Source: CAJCJE01 sp963818685 | GTDB lineage: Bacteria; Actinomycetota; Actinomycetes; Mycobacteriales; Pseudonocardiaceae | Length of the DNA stretch: 64,000 nt | Direction of reading: 5' to 3' | NCBI GenBank assembly: GCA_963818685.1 | Contig: CAWFTJ010000003.1 | Span: forward strand, 62,001 to 126,000 | Part shown: one piece after another, positions 8,879 through 17,532 of the stretch | Position numbering within the stretch: the stretch's first letter is position 1 | How the letters are laid out: the number at the start of each line of letters is the position of its first letter | Program-made: the position numbers and the translations under genes | The notes under the pieces: generated by a model | The model's database searches: none | What the model saw: the letters and a program-made list of their open reading frames with translations, nothing else | What the model was told of the DNA's origin: nothing

Positions 8879-9538
8879 GTGCGTCTGGTCATCGCTCGGT
8901 GTCAGGTTGATTACGTCGGCAGGCTCACCGCCCATCTGCCCATGGCCCAGCGGCTGCTGATGGTCAAGGCCGACGGCTCGGTGCTGGTGCATTCCGACGG
9001 CGGCTCCTACAAGCCGCTGAACTGGATGTCGCCGCCCTGCTGGCTGATCGAGGAGCCGGACATGTGGGTGGTGGAGAACAAGTCGGGCGAGAAGCTGATC
9101 ATCAGCCTCGACGAGATCATCCACGACTTCAAGTACGAACTCGGCGTCGACCCCGGCCTCGTCAAGGACGGCGTCGAGGCGCACCTACAGGAACTGCTCG
9201 CCGAACACGTCACCACCCTCGGCGACGGCTGGAAACTCGTCCGCCGCGAATACCCGACCGCCATCGGCCCTGTCGACCTGATGTGCAAGGACGCAGAAGG
9301 CGTCTCGGTCGCCGTCGAGATCAAGCGCCGAGGCGAGATCGACGGCGTCGAGCAACTGACCCGCTACCTCGAACTGCTCAACCGCGACCCGCTGCTCTCC
9401 CCGGTGAAGGGCATCTTCGCCGCCCAGCAGATCAAGCCGCAGGCCCGCACCCTCGCCGAGGATCGCGGCATCCGCTGCGTCGTGCTGGACTACGACGCCC
9501 TGCGCGGCACCGACTCCGACGAGTTCCGCCTCTTTTGA
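8879..9538 (+). CDS. nucS: Mismatch-specific endonuclease NucS (EndoMS)
   Basis: 219 residues from GTG 8879. The N-terminal DNA-binding half contains GRLTAHLPMAQRLLMVKADG and SYKPLNWMSPP. The C-terminal nuclease domain has the PD-(D/E)xK-like core PVDLMCKD followed by VAVEIKRRGEIDGVEQL. The protein ends in DEFRLF, resembling the short C-terminal motif by which NucS docks on the sliding clamp. NucS provides the non-MutS/MutL mismatch repair used by most actinobacteria and cuts at mismatches. The length is standard, and the gene is intact and probably monocistronic. Confidence 0.95.
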   Translation: MRLVIARCQVDYVGRLTAHLPMAQRLLMVKADGSVLVHSDGGSYKPLNWMSPPCWLIEEPDMWVVENKSGEKLIISLDEIIHDFKYELGVDPGLVKDGVEAHLQELLAEHVTTLGDGWKLVRREYPTAIGPVDLMCKDAEGVSVAVEIKRRGEIDGVEQLTRYLELLNRDPLLSPVKGIFAAQQIKPQARTLAEDRGIRCVVLDYDALRGTDSDEFRLF

Positions 9539-9576
9539 TGCTGACCAACAGGCTGCTTGCTACCCGACGCGGCTGG

Positions 9577-10095
9577 TCACAGCCAGAAGACCCAGCCCTG
9601 ATCAGGTGCGAATTGAACCATGCCAAGACACCGGATCCGGGCCGGAATACGGGTGCCGGCCAGGACGGGCTTGCTGCCAAGAGTGTCCCGACGCTGTTCT
9701 GTCCGGCCCAACTGGGAACGGTCGCGGTCTACTCCTTGGGTGATGCGGTCTCGGATGGGTTGGAGGTTCAACACTTCGTGTAGCCCGATCTGATCGGGCC
9801 GATTCCGCCCTGCCAGGTGCCAGCTTCGCGCTGGAAATAGACCTGCTTATCAACCGTGGCGTAGGTCAACTGCGTCAATGGGCGATTGTAGCCGCGCGTC
9901 TTCAGATGGCGCACAATCTGACAGATATGCTGCAAAGACCGCCGCGCTGCTTGAGTTCGGCAGCCACGGACAGGGCGAGCAGGTCCAAGAAGCTGTACAG
10001 CCGGACGCGTCGACGGGCGCTGACCGCGCTATCGATGGACGCCGGCACCAATCGGTCTGAGCCCAGTAGTCGACCTGATGCAGTGACAGGCGCAC
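9577..10095 (-). pseudogene. Remnant of a MerR-like/DUF433 DNA-binding protein gene, several frameshifts
   Basis: Reading the minus strand, homologous-looking segments follow one another in changing frames: SLHQVDYWAQTDW (MerR-type helix-turn-helix start) near 10090, then RLYSFLDLLALSVAAELKQRG around 10000, then LQHICQIVRHLKTRGYNRPL around 9930, then QPIRDRI and LGSKPVLAGTRIP (the DUF433 signature) around 9650. Together they fit a known two-part arrangement of an N-terminal MerR-like domain and a C-terminal DUF433 domain, often antitoxin-like. At least three frame changes and internal stops break it. It fills the otherwise gene-free stretch between nucS and the CtaG-like gene. The family assignment is by eye from motifs. 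Confidence 0.65.
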
Positions 10096-10170
10096 GATTT
10101 TCAGCCCGGAAGGGCACTCCCCGCCAGGGGAGACCGACGACTAACATGGATGTTAGTGGACTGGCGGCAG

Positions 10171-11196
10171 CTACTCGCGGCGGAAGCGCTCAGCGAGGAA
10201 TGGGTCGTTCTCCCACCACAGGCCGCCGCCGCTCTGCGCGGGTTCGCCTTCCTCGGTGGCGGCGGTGTCCGTTTCCTGGGCGTCGAGTTCGCGGTCGATG
10301 TCGGCGGCCTCCTTTTCGTCGTCGACGGCCATTCGCCGCATCAGGGCGCCGAGGAAGGGCAGGCCGGCCGCGTCGCCGGCGATCCAGAGGATGCCGGCGC
10401 CGATAATCTGGTCGTCGCGCAGGCTCGGACCCCAGTTGCGGCCGAGCGCCTGGTAGTAGTCGTGCGCGACGATGTGCGGGTTGAGCCACAGGACGAGGCC
10501 GAGCGCGGCGTCGAAGATCACCTCGACGAAGGTGATCACCACCGAGATCAGGTGCGGATACTTGTGCGGCACCGGGTCGAGCTGCAACCGGCTGTAGAAG
10601 TAGATGAAGCCGACCAGCAGCAGTGCCAACCGGCTCAGCGCGTCGACGGCGCCATTGGTGAGCACGGCCGGGTACCAGCCGGTGAAGTAGAACACCCACG
10701 GCGTCGCGATCAGCAGCACCGAGCCGCTGGCCGGGAAGCTGATCACCCTGGCGATTTTGCTGGCCAGCACTCTCCTGATCCGGTTGGCGCCGGCCTCGGA
10801 CATCGTCTCCAGTGCGAGCGCGACCGGCGAGCCCATGGCCAGGCAGAGCGGGGCGAGCATGATCAGGGTGATCACTTGCGCGGCGCGCGCCCAGAACAAC
10901 GTGTCCGCGTAAGCGCCGAAAAAGGTGACGCTGAAGAACAGGATCAGGCCGAGTCCGGTGCCGAACGCGATCTGGCGACCGCGCGCCCAACTGCCGCCGC
11001 GTGCGGTCAGCCGGTGCGCTGCCAGGTAGTAGACGGTGCCGAGCAGGGCGACGAACACGATCGCCGGGACGTCCAACCGCCACTGGGTGACGGTGCTGAG
11101 CAGGGTGAACGGCGGTGGACCCTGGTAGCCCGCGTGGACAGCGAGACCGGCCTGTCCGGCCGTCGTGAGTGCCTCGGGGGAGCCGACCAGCCGCAT
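10171..11196 (-). CDS. Cytochrome c oxidase assembly protein, CtaG (caa3) family
   Basis: 341 residues from ATG 11196 (GGAGAGG upstream); a longer open frame to 11451 has a basic, non-membrane leader and is rejected. The protein is almost entirely hydrophobic helices, with motifs of the caa3_CtaG family: FFGAYADTLFWARAAQVITL, GSPVALALETM, ATPWVFYFTGWYPAVL, and a conserved His/Asp-rich loop HIVAHDYYQALGRNWG. Members are integral membrane proteins linked to copper delivery and cytochrome oxidase assembly. A charged tail follows the last helix. It is divergent from the sodium/solute symporter gene; no oxidase subunits are nearby. Confidence 0.87.
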   Translation of the reverse strand: MRLVGSPEALTTAGQAGLAVHAGYQGPPPFTLLSTVTQWRLDVPAIVFVALLGTVYYLAAHRLTARGGSWARGRQIAFGTGLGLILFFSVTFFGAYADTLFWARAAQVITLIMLAPLCLAMGSPVALALETMSEAGANRIRRVLASKIARVISFPASGSVLLIATPWVFYFTGWYPAVLTNGAVDALSRLALLLVGFIYFYSRLQLDPVPHKYPHLISVVITFVEVIFDAALGLVLWLNPHIVAHDYYQALGRNWGPSLRDDQIIGAGILWIAGDAAGLPFLGALMRRMAVDDEKEAADIDRELDAQETDTAATEEGEPAQSGGGLWWENDPFLAERFRRE

Positions 11197-11434
11197 CACG
11201 ACCTCTCCACCTCCATCCGGTCCGTGAACGCGCCGCACCTCCAGTGTCGACCGCGCGAAATCGAGGTCGTGTTTGGGGTGGCGGCGGAGGTGGGCGGGGC
11301 AGAAGATGGGCGCGACACGCGGTATTCGAGCGGTGACACCCTGGTGGGCCGGTTGGATACCGCGTGGCATAGGGTCGTGCCGCGTTACTTCCTGACGTTT
11401 TTTGTTGGAAGCTGTTGACTTGGAGGTGTGCCGA

Positions 11435-13165
11435 GTGCACGTGCACGTCATGGCTGCCGTGAACCTTCGGTTGAACGCCGCACCGATCGACTACGTGTTG
11501 ATCGCGGTGTACTTCGCCCTCGTGCTCGGCATCGGCCTGATGGCGCGGAGATCGGTCTCGAACAGCCTGGACTTCTTCCTGTCCGGCCGCTCGATGCCGG
11601 CATGGGTGACCGGCCTCGCGTTCATGTCCGCCAACCTCGGCGCGACCGAGATCTTCGGCATGACCGCCAACGGCGCCGAGTACGGCCTGCCGACCGTGCA
11701 CTACTACTGGATCGGCGCGGTCCCGGCCATGGTCTTCCTCGGCCTGGTGATGATGCCGTTCTACTACGGCTCGAAGGTGCGCAGCGTTCCCGAGTTCATG
11801 CTCCGGCGGTTCGGGCCGACCGCGCACCTGGTCAACGGCATCAGCTTCGCGGTAGCCCAGGTGCTCATCGCCGGCATCAACCTCTACGCGCTGGCCACGG
11901 TGGTCAACCTGTTGCTCGGCTGGCCGATCTGGTTCTCCATCGTCATCGCCGCCGCCATCGTGCTCGCCTACACCGCGCTCGGCGGCCTCTCCGCCGCCAT
12001 CTACAACGAGGTCATGCAGTTCTTCGTGATCGTGGCCATGCTGCTGCCGATCACCTTCGTCGGCCTGCACAAGGTCGGCGGCTGGAGCGGCCTTGTCGAC
12101 AAGATCCAGCACGCCAACACCAACCCGGCCAACAACGCGGCCGCGCAGCTCTCCTCCTGGCCCGGCTCGAACATCACCGGCATCCACTCGTCGGTGCTCG
12201 CCGTGCTCGGCATCGTGTTCGGCCTCGGCTTCGTGCTCTCCTTCGGTTACTGGACAACGAACTTCGCCGAGGTGCAGCGCGCGCTCTCGGCCAGGAACAT
12301 GTCCGCTGCCCGGCGTACCCCGCTGATCGCGGCGTACCCGAAGACGTTGATCGTGCTGGCCATCGTGATCCCGGGCATGATCGCCGCGCTGCCGCAGATC
12401 TCGCCGGAACTGGCCTCCTACAAGGCGCACATCATCGCCAACCCGAAGTACAACGGCGGCAACGTCACCTTCAACAACACCATCGAACTGTTGATCCGCG
12501 ACCTGTTGCCCAACGGCATGCTCGGGGTGGCCATCGCCGGCCTGATCGCGGCGTTCATGGCCGGTATGGCGTCCAACGTGAGCTCGTTCAACACGGTGTT
12601 CACCTACGACATCTGGCAGACCTACGTGGTCAAGAACCGGCCGGACCGCTACTACCTGAGCGTCGGGCGGCTGATCACCATCGTCGGCTGCGTGATCGCG
12701 ATCGGCACCGCGTTCATCGCCTCCGACTACAACAACATCATGAACTACCTGCAGAACCTGTTCGCGTTCTTCAATGCTCCGCTGTTCGCGACGTTCATCC
12801 TGGGTATGTTCTGGAAGCGGATGACCCCGACCGCCGGTTGGGTCGGCCTTGTGCTCGGCACGTTGTCCGCGTTCACCATCGACCGCCTTGTCGCCTACGG
12901 CGTGATTCCGCTCTCCGGCCAGGGACCGAGCTTCGTCGCCGCGATCGTCGCGTTCGTGGTGGACGTGCTTGCCAGCGTGATCGTGACGCTGTTCACCGCA
13001 CCGAAGCCCACCGCCGAGCTGGCCGGCCTCGTCTGGTCGTTGACGCCGCGCGACGCACTGCGCAAGGCCGAGGTCGGCGCGGACGCCGCCTGGTACCGCA
13101 AGCCGATGCTGCTCGGAGTCGTCGTCCTGCTGTTGGCCCTGGCCCTGAACATCATCTTCTGGTGA
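11435..13165 (+). CDS. Sodium/solute symporter (SSS family)
   Basis: A polytopic membrane protein of about 576 residues with 13-14 predicted helices, starting with APIDYVLIAVYFALVLGIGL. SSS family signatures are seen: LDFFLSGRSMPAWVTGLAF, SANLGATEIFGM, ALGGLSAAIYNEVMQFF, and GYWTTNFAEVQRALSARNM, which resembles the SGLT/vSGLT branch for sugars. GTG 11435 follows GGAGG at 8 nt; ATG 11450 is an alternative start. It is 10 nt before a small two-helix membrane protein, so the two are co-transcribed and end at the hairpin at 13469. The transported solute cannot be determined; the vSGLT-like motif suggests a sugar. Confidence 0.9.
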   Translation: MHVHVMAAVNLRLNAAPIDYVLIAVYFALVLGIGLMARRSVSNSLDFFLSGRSMPAWVTGLAFMSANLGATEIFGMTANGAEYGLPTVHYYWIGAVPAMVFLGLVMMPFYYGSKVRSVPEFMLRRFGPTAHLVNGISFAVAQVLIAGINLYALATVVNLLLGWPIWFSIVIAAAIVLAYTALGGLSAAIYNEVMQFFVIVAMLLPITFVGLHKVGGWSGLVDKIQHANTNPANNAAAQLSSWPGSNITGIHSSVLAVLGIVFGLGFVLSFGYWTTNFAEVQRALSARNMSAARRTPLIAAYPKTLIVLAIVIPGMIAALPQISPELASYKAHIIANPKYNGGNVTFNNTIELLIRDLLPNGMLGVAIAGLIAAFMAGMASNVSSFNTVFTYDIWQTYVVKNRPDRYYLSVGRLITIVGCVIAIGTAFIASDYNNIMNYLQNLFAFFNAPLFATFILGMFWKRMTPTAGWVGLVLGTLSAFTIDRLVAYGVIPLSGQGPSFVAAIVAFVVDVLASVIVTLFTAPKPTAELAGLVWSLTPRDALRKAEVGADAAWYRKPMLLGVVVLLLALALNIIFW

Positions 13166-13175
13166 GAGGATCGTC

Positions 13176-13457
13176 ATGCCAAGCACCAAACCCACGGCGA
13201 GCCGCGCCGCCAGCCTGTTCGACCTGCGGTGGATCATCGCGCTGCTGTTCGGCCTCTACGGCATCGTGGTGACCGTGATGGGCATCGCGTTCACCTCCCA
13301 GGCCGACCTGGACAAGGCGGGCGGGATCAACGTGAACCTGTGGACCGGTGTCCCGATGCTGGTCGTGGCGATCCTGTTCGCGCTGTGGGCGCAGCTGCGC
13401 CCGGTGCGAATCCCCACTGAGGCACCCGCCGAGGACGCCGGTTCACCGGAGAGCTGA
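13176..13457 (+). CDS. Small two-helix membrane protein paired with the symporter
   Basis: 93 residues: a basic N-terminus, a first helix WIIALLFGLYGIVVTVMGIAF, a short loop with NVNLWTG, a second helix MLVVAILFALWAQL, and an acidic tail. It starts 10 nt after the symporter stop with GAGAGG upstream, which argues for coupling. Small two-helix proteins of this kind follow SSS-family genes in other actinobacteria, and an accessory or subunit role is inferred. No catalytic motif is present. Confidence 0.8.
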   Translation: MPSTKPTASRAASLFDLRWIIALLFGLYGIVVTVMGIAFTSQADLDKAGGINVNLWTGVPMLVVAILFALWAQLRPVRIPTEAPAEDAGSPES

Positions 13458-13468
13458 GCGAGTACGAA

Positions 13469-13507
13469 ACAGGGCCCGGTGAGCGTGTGCTGCTCACCGG
13501 GCCCTGT
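13469..13507 (+). terminator. Strong hairpin terminator after the symporter operon
   Basis: Perfect 16-bp inverted repeat (ACAGGGCCCGGTGAGC paired with 13492-13507) around a 7-nt loop, followed by TTTA. It lies between the plus-strand symporter operon and the minus-strand small gene at 13531 and can serve both directions. Confidence 0.92.
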
Positions 13508-13530
13508 TTACGCTGAGTTAACAGCTTGGG

Positions 13531-13686
13531 TCAGGGACGCGTGGTCGGCCTGCGGTACGGGTGCACCGGGTTGAACGCCGCGAGCGTGTAGGCGTTCATC
13601 CAACGCGCGGCCCGACGGGCCCGGTTGTCGGCCTTACGCTGGTCCGTGGCCTGGTCACGGCGGATGCGGAAGGAAAGCTTCGGCAT
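13531..13686 (-). CDS. Very small basic protein (51 aa), unknown function
   Basis: ATG 13686 lies behind a good ribosome site (AAAGGAG, 7 nt spacing) and opens a 51-residue protein beginning MPKLSFRIRRDQATD and ending RRPTTRP. It is rich in Arg and Ala, with no signal peptide or membrane helix. The strong ribosome site, the terminator placed just past its stop and the coding-like third-position bias support a real gene. I recognise no family; a nucleic-acid-binding or ribosome-associated role would only be a guess. Confidence 0.6.
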   Translation of the reverse strand: MPKLSFRIRRDQATDQRKADNRARRAARWMNAYTLAAFNPVHPYRRPTTRP

Positions 13687-13862
13687 GGTGGGTCTCCTTT
13701 CGGGATCTGTGTTGATTCACGCCGTTGTGTTCGTACATCTACTACATCGATCCAGTGAGCTGTATCGTTCCCGAATCGGAGCGTGACCTCGGCCACGATG
13801 GTTCGCGGTGCTTCGCGGGTTCCGGCCGCACTCCCCGGCCCCGCTCGCTACCGTTGGCCCCG

Positions 13863-14861
13863 ATGTCCAGTTCAGTCCTCGCCCGCGCCCGCCTGTTCGG
13901 GCTGCTCTGCTGCGCCGTCCTGCTCGTCGGCTGCTCCACCGCGAACGCGGTCGGCACCGCCCGCACCGACTCGACCCGCACCACCGTGCCCGTCGACGCA
14001 AATACTCAGAAGGTCGACACCAACGGCTTCGGGTCCGCGACGCTGCGCACCGTCGATCCGTGCGGCCTGCTGGACACCAACACCATGAGCCAGTTCGGCA
14101 CGCTCAGCCCGCGCTCCGGCCTGAGCCAGATCAACTCCTGCGACCTGGACATCTCCGACATCAAGGGCCATGACCTCAACGTCCGCGTGACCATCGGCGA
14201 CGACCTTGCCGACAACAGGCCGACCGGCACCATCGCCGGCCTTCCGGTTGCCGAGCACACGTCCACGTCGGTCTGTTTCGAGCGGCTGATCACCCAGCAG
14301 CATCCGACCTCCGGCATCGAGGTCGAGGTCGACTACGACACCAGCGCGGACTCGTGCCTGGTGGCCAGGCAGGTCGCCGGCCTGGTGGTCGACCGGATCC
14401 GGAAGAACCCGCCGAAGCGCGCCGGCGGCGCCGACTCGCTGCCCTCGGTCGCCCCGTGCGACACCATCGACGACGCGACCGCGGCCAGCCTCACCCAGGG
14501 GCAACCGGACAAGAACGCCCAGGGTTTCTACAAGTGCGACTGGCAGAGCGAGGACTACGACCTGTCCGTCGAGTTCAAGGTCGACACCAACCCCAAGGAC
14601 GACACCTTCGACGGCACGCCGCAGCCGGTCGATGTCGGCGTGCCGGCCTACGCGTTCAGCTCCACCGACGTCTACCCCTCCTGTGACGTGAAGTGGCAGG
14701 TTCGCCCACTCGGCGGGGACGGTACCGATCAGGGCAGGGACGACCAGGGTGAGGTGGTCGACGTCCAGTTCGGCAACGTGCTCGGTGGCAACGCCGACCC
14801 GTGTACCCAGGCGGAGGCCGCGGCCAAACTGGTCGCGGCGAAGGTGCCGCACGCACCGTGA
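13863..14861 (+). CDS. Two-domain DUF3558-like lipoprotein
   Basis: 332 residues from ATG 13863; the signal peptide ends with lipobox LVGCS. Two similar domains follow: the first with TVDPCGLLDTNTMSQFG and NSCDLDISD, the second with VAPCDTIDDATAASLT and YKCDWQSEDYD. Each begins with a Pro-Cys segment and has a second Cys about 40-50 residues later, the DUF3558 disulfide pattern. It is anchored outside the membrane; function is unknown. A longer in-frame start at 13725 would hide the signal peptide and is rejected. It precedes the dha operon by about 150 nt and resembles the protein at 17533 after that operon. Confidence 0.8.
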   Translation: MSSSVLARARLFGLLCCAVLLVGCSTANAVGTARTDSTRTTVPVDANTQKVDTNGFGSATLRTVDPCGLLDTNTMSQFGTLSPRSGLSQINSCDLDISDIKGHDLNVRVTIGDDLADNRPTGTIAGLPVAEHTSTSVCFERLITQQHPTSGIEVEVDYDTSADSCLVARQVAGLVVDRIRKNPPKRAGGADSLPSVAPCDTIDDATAASLTQGQPDKNAQGFYKCDWQSEDYDLSVEFKVDTNPKDDTFDGTPQPVDVGVPAYAFSSTDVYPSCDVKWQVRPLGGDGTDQGRDDQGEVVDVQFGNVLGGNADPCTQAEAAAKLVAAKVPHAP

Positions 14862-15014
14862 GCGTCCGCCGGCCGTCCTGATTGGCCTGCTTCAGTCGCA
14901 TTAGGCCGATCGTGGCCGCACCGGAATCGTCTGGCGGCTCGTGAGCGGGAGCCACCCGGTGTAGAAAGGGGGTGATCGAATGGCGCGGGTCAGCGGGTGG
15001 CGAGGAGCTGTGGC

Positions 15015-16016
15015 GTGAAGAAGATCATCAACGACCCCTCGACCGTGGTGGCCGATTCCTTACGTGGCATGGCGTTGGCGCACGCCGACCTGCTCAGGGT
15101 GAGTCTGGAACCACCGTTCGTGGCCAGAGCCGACGCTCCGGTCAGCGGTCGGGTCGCGGTGATCTCCGGTGGCGGCAGCGGACACGAACCCCTGCACGGC
15201 GGCTTCGTCGGTCCCGGCATGCTCGCCGCCGCCTGTCCCGGCGCGGTGTTCACCTCGCCGACGCCCGACGTCATCGCGGCAGCCATCACGGCGGTGCACG
15301 GCGGGGCCGGGGTGCTGCTGCTGGTCAAGAACTACACCGGCGACGTGCTGAACTTCGAGACCGCGGCGGAACTCGCGCAGGCCGAGGGAATCGACGTGCG
15401 CACCGTGGTCGTCGACGATGACGTCGCCGTGCGGGACTCCACCTACACCGCGGGCAGACGCGGCGTCGGCGGCACCGTGCTGCTGGAGAAGATCGTGGGC
15501 GCGGCCGCGGAACAAGGCGCCGACCTGGACGCCTGCGAGGCACTGGCCCGACAGGTGGTCGCCGGTGTTCGCTCGATGGGCATGGCGCTGACCGCGCCGA
15601 CCGTGCCGCACGTCGGCAAGCCCAGCTTCGAGTTGGCCGACGACGAAATGGAAGTCGGCATCGGCATCCATGGCGAACCGGGGCGGCAGCGAACACCGCT
15701 GGAGAACGCCGATGGCATCGTCGTTCGACTGCTCGAACCGATCGTCGAGGACCTGCCCTTCGGCGAGGGCGACAACGTGCTGCTGTTCACCAACTCGATG
15801 GGTGGCACCCCGCTGCTTGAGCTCTACCTCGCGCACGGCATCGCCGAACGGCTGCTCGCCGAACGCGGCATCACCGTGACGCGGCGACTGGTCGGCCCGT
15901 ACATCACCAGCCTGGAAATGCAGGGCATGAGCCTGACCCTGCTCAAGCTCGACGAGCGCCTCGTCGAACTGTGGGACGCGCCGGTGCACACCGCTGCCCT
16001 GCGCTGGGGTCGGTGA
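15015..16016 (+). CDS. dhaK: Dihydroxyacetone kinase, subunit DhaK
   Basis: 333 residues from GTG 15015 with GAGGAG 7 nt upstream. Binds dihydroxyacetone covalently through a His, seen here in GIGIHGEPGR (about residue 220). Other family blocks are VISGGGSGHEPLHGGFVG, LLLVKNYTGDVLNFE and NSMGGTPLLELY. Works with DhaL (ADP-binding) and DhaM (phosphate donor) to phosphorylate dihydroxyacetone with phosphate from PEP via the PTS. The stop overlaps the dhaL start (TGATG), so the genes are translationally coupled. Confidence 0.96.
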   Translation: MKKIINDPSTVVADSLRGMALAHADLLRVSLEPPFVARADAPVSGRVAVISGGGSGHEPLHGGFVGPGMLAAACPGAVFTSPTPDVIAAAITAVHGGAGVLLLVKNYTGDVLNFETAAELAQAEGIDVRTVVVDDDVAVRDSTYTAGRRGVGGTVLLEKIVGAAAEQGADLDACEALARQVVAGVRSMGMALTAPTVPHVGKPSFELADDEMEVGIGIHGEPGRQRTPLENADGIVVRLLEPIVEDLPFGEGDNVLLFTNSMGGTPLLELYLAHGIAERLLAERGITVTRRLVGPYITSLEMQGMSLTLLKLDERLVELWDAPVHTAALRWGR

Positions 16017-16655
16017 TGGGCTGCGACGCGAGCGCGGTGATCCGCGCCGTCTGCGCCGCCGCGGACGTGATCACGGAGCACCGCGACGAACTGGTCGAGC
16101 TGGATCGGGTGATCGGCGACGGCGACCACGGCGAGAACATGCGCCGCGGCTTCCAGGCATTCGTCGCCGCGGTCGACTCCGCGCACCCGGCAACACCCGG
16201 CGCTGTGCTGAAACTCCTTGCCACCACGCTGATTTCCACCGTCGGCGGCGCGGCCGGTCCGCTGTACGGCACGGCCTGCCTGCGGGCGGCCGCCGCACTC
16301 GGCGCCGAGCAGGAACTGACCGCGGCCAACACGGTCACCGCGTTGCGAGCCGGGCTGCAAGGCGTTGTAGCGCGCGGAAAAGCCGTGGTCGGTGACAAGA
16401 CCATGGTGGACGCGATCTCGCCTGCGGTGGACGCGGCGCAACGCGCCCTCGACGCGGGCGCCGACCTCCTCGGCGTGCTCTCGGCAGCGGCAGACGCCGC
16501 GGAGAAGGGCGCGGAATCGACCATTCCGCTGGTCGCCAGGAAGGGCAGGGCGTCCTACCTCGGGGAGCGCAGCGCGCGGCACCTTGACCCGGGCGCGCGC
16601 TCGTCCTCCTTGCTGCTGCGGGCTTTCGCGGACGCGGCGGCCAGCGGATGCCAGG
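16016..16655 (+). CDS. dhaL: Dihydroxyacetone kinase, ADP-binding subunit DhaL (runs on out of frame)
   Basis: ATG 16016 overlaps the dhaK stop. The DhaL signature residues are present: LDRVIGDGDHGENM (Asp and His that hold Mg-ADP), STVGGAAGPLYG, GDKTMVDAISPA and RKGRASYLGERS. The family-like part ends near LLLRAFADAAASG (about 16647). No stop codon occurs there: the frame continues to 17296 through the dhaM region out of register, giving a nominal 427-residue product with an Arg-rich nonsense tail. This points to a base change at the dhaL/dhaM junction, possibly one extra base in the G-run near 16654-16665. Confidence 0.88.
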
Positions 16656-17336
16656 GGTGCTGGGGTCGGCGTCGGCATCGTTATCGTCTCGCACAGCGCC
16701 AAACTCGCCGAGGGCGTTGCCGAACTCGCCGGCCAGATGGCGCCAGAGGTCGTCATCGTGCCCGCTGGTGGCCTGCCCGGCGGCGGTCTCGGCACGGACT
16801 ACGACACCGTGCTGGCCGCCCTCAACGAGGCCGAGCAGGGCGCGGGCGTTGTCCTGCTCTACGACCTCGGCAGCGCGCAGATGACCGCGGAACTCGCCAC
16901 GGAATCCCTGGACGACCCGGACAGCGTGCTGATCGCCACCGCGCCGTTGGTGGAGGGCGCGGTGGTGGCCGCGGTCGCCGCGCAGGGCGGCGCCGACCTG
17001 GCCGAGGTGCACCGCGTCGCGGAGAATGCGGGCACCGAACCGACTCCGGCGCCCGCCGAACCCGTTGGGGCCGCGGTGCAGGCGGAGTTCGTGCTCACCA
17101 ACGGAGTCGGCCTGCACGCGCGACCCGCCGCCCGACTCGCCCGCGCCGTCGCCAGCCTCGACGCCGAAGTGACCGTGCGGCACGGCGAGCAGAGCGCGGA
17201 CGCGAGCAGCGTGCTCGGCCTGCTCGGACTCAACGCGCGCGCGGGCGACACCATCGCGGTCAGCGCGCGCGGAACGCAGGCAGGCGAGGCCATTGAGCGG
17301 ATATCCACCTTGGTGGAGACCAATTTCGGCGAGTAG
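16656..17336 (+). CDS. dhaM: Dihydroxyacetone kinase phosphotransfer subunit DhaM with fused HPr domain (no in-frame start)
   Basis: The homologous region starts at GVGVGIVIVSHSAKLAEGVA, with the phospho-accepting His of the EIIA-mannose-like domain in VSHS, and includes VIVPAGGLPGGGLGTD. The C-terminal part is an HPr domain: NGVGLHARPAARLARAV carries the second active-site His. The protein passes phosphate from PEP (via EI) through HPr to DhaL-bound ADP. In this frame no ATG, GTG or TTG lies close upstream of the conserved start. Either the gene was fused to dhaL and a one-base insertion separates them, or its start codon is lost. It ends at TAG 17336. Confidence 0.82.
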   Translation, partial: GAGVGVGIVIVSHSAKLAEGVAELAGQMAPEVVIVPAGGLPGGGLGTDYDTVLAALNEAEQGAGVVLLYDLGSAQMTAELATESLDDPDSVLIATAPLVEGAVVAAVAAQGGADLAEVHRVAENAGTEPTPAPAEPVGAAVQAEFVLTNGVGLHARPAARLARAVASLDAEVTVRHGEQSADASSVLGLLGLNARAGDTIAVSARGTQAGEAIERISTLVETNFGE

Positions 17337-17532
17337 TTCCGGTACTTCGCCGCGTCCTCGGCCCAAAGTCCCGGTAACTTCCTGAAAGATCTTCCGTGAG
17401 ATAAAGCGGACGAGTACTGTCCCGAGGGTTTCCACAAGGGGGAAATACTGGGGGGTGTTGAACGATTGCGTGCAACAACGACGTGCGGACGCCGATCTCC
17501 TGATTTCCCGTTCTGCACTCGATGAGGAATTG

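Noticed and set aside
10190..13237. Open frame of over 1000 codons on the minus strand across the CtaG and symporter genes
   Set aside because: It is antisense to two clear membrane-protein genes, has Arg/His/Asp-rich composition without domains, and is an artefact of G/C-biased third positions.
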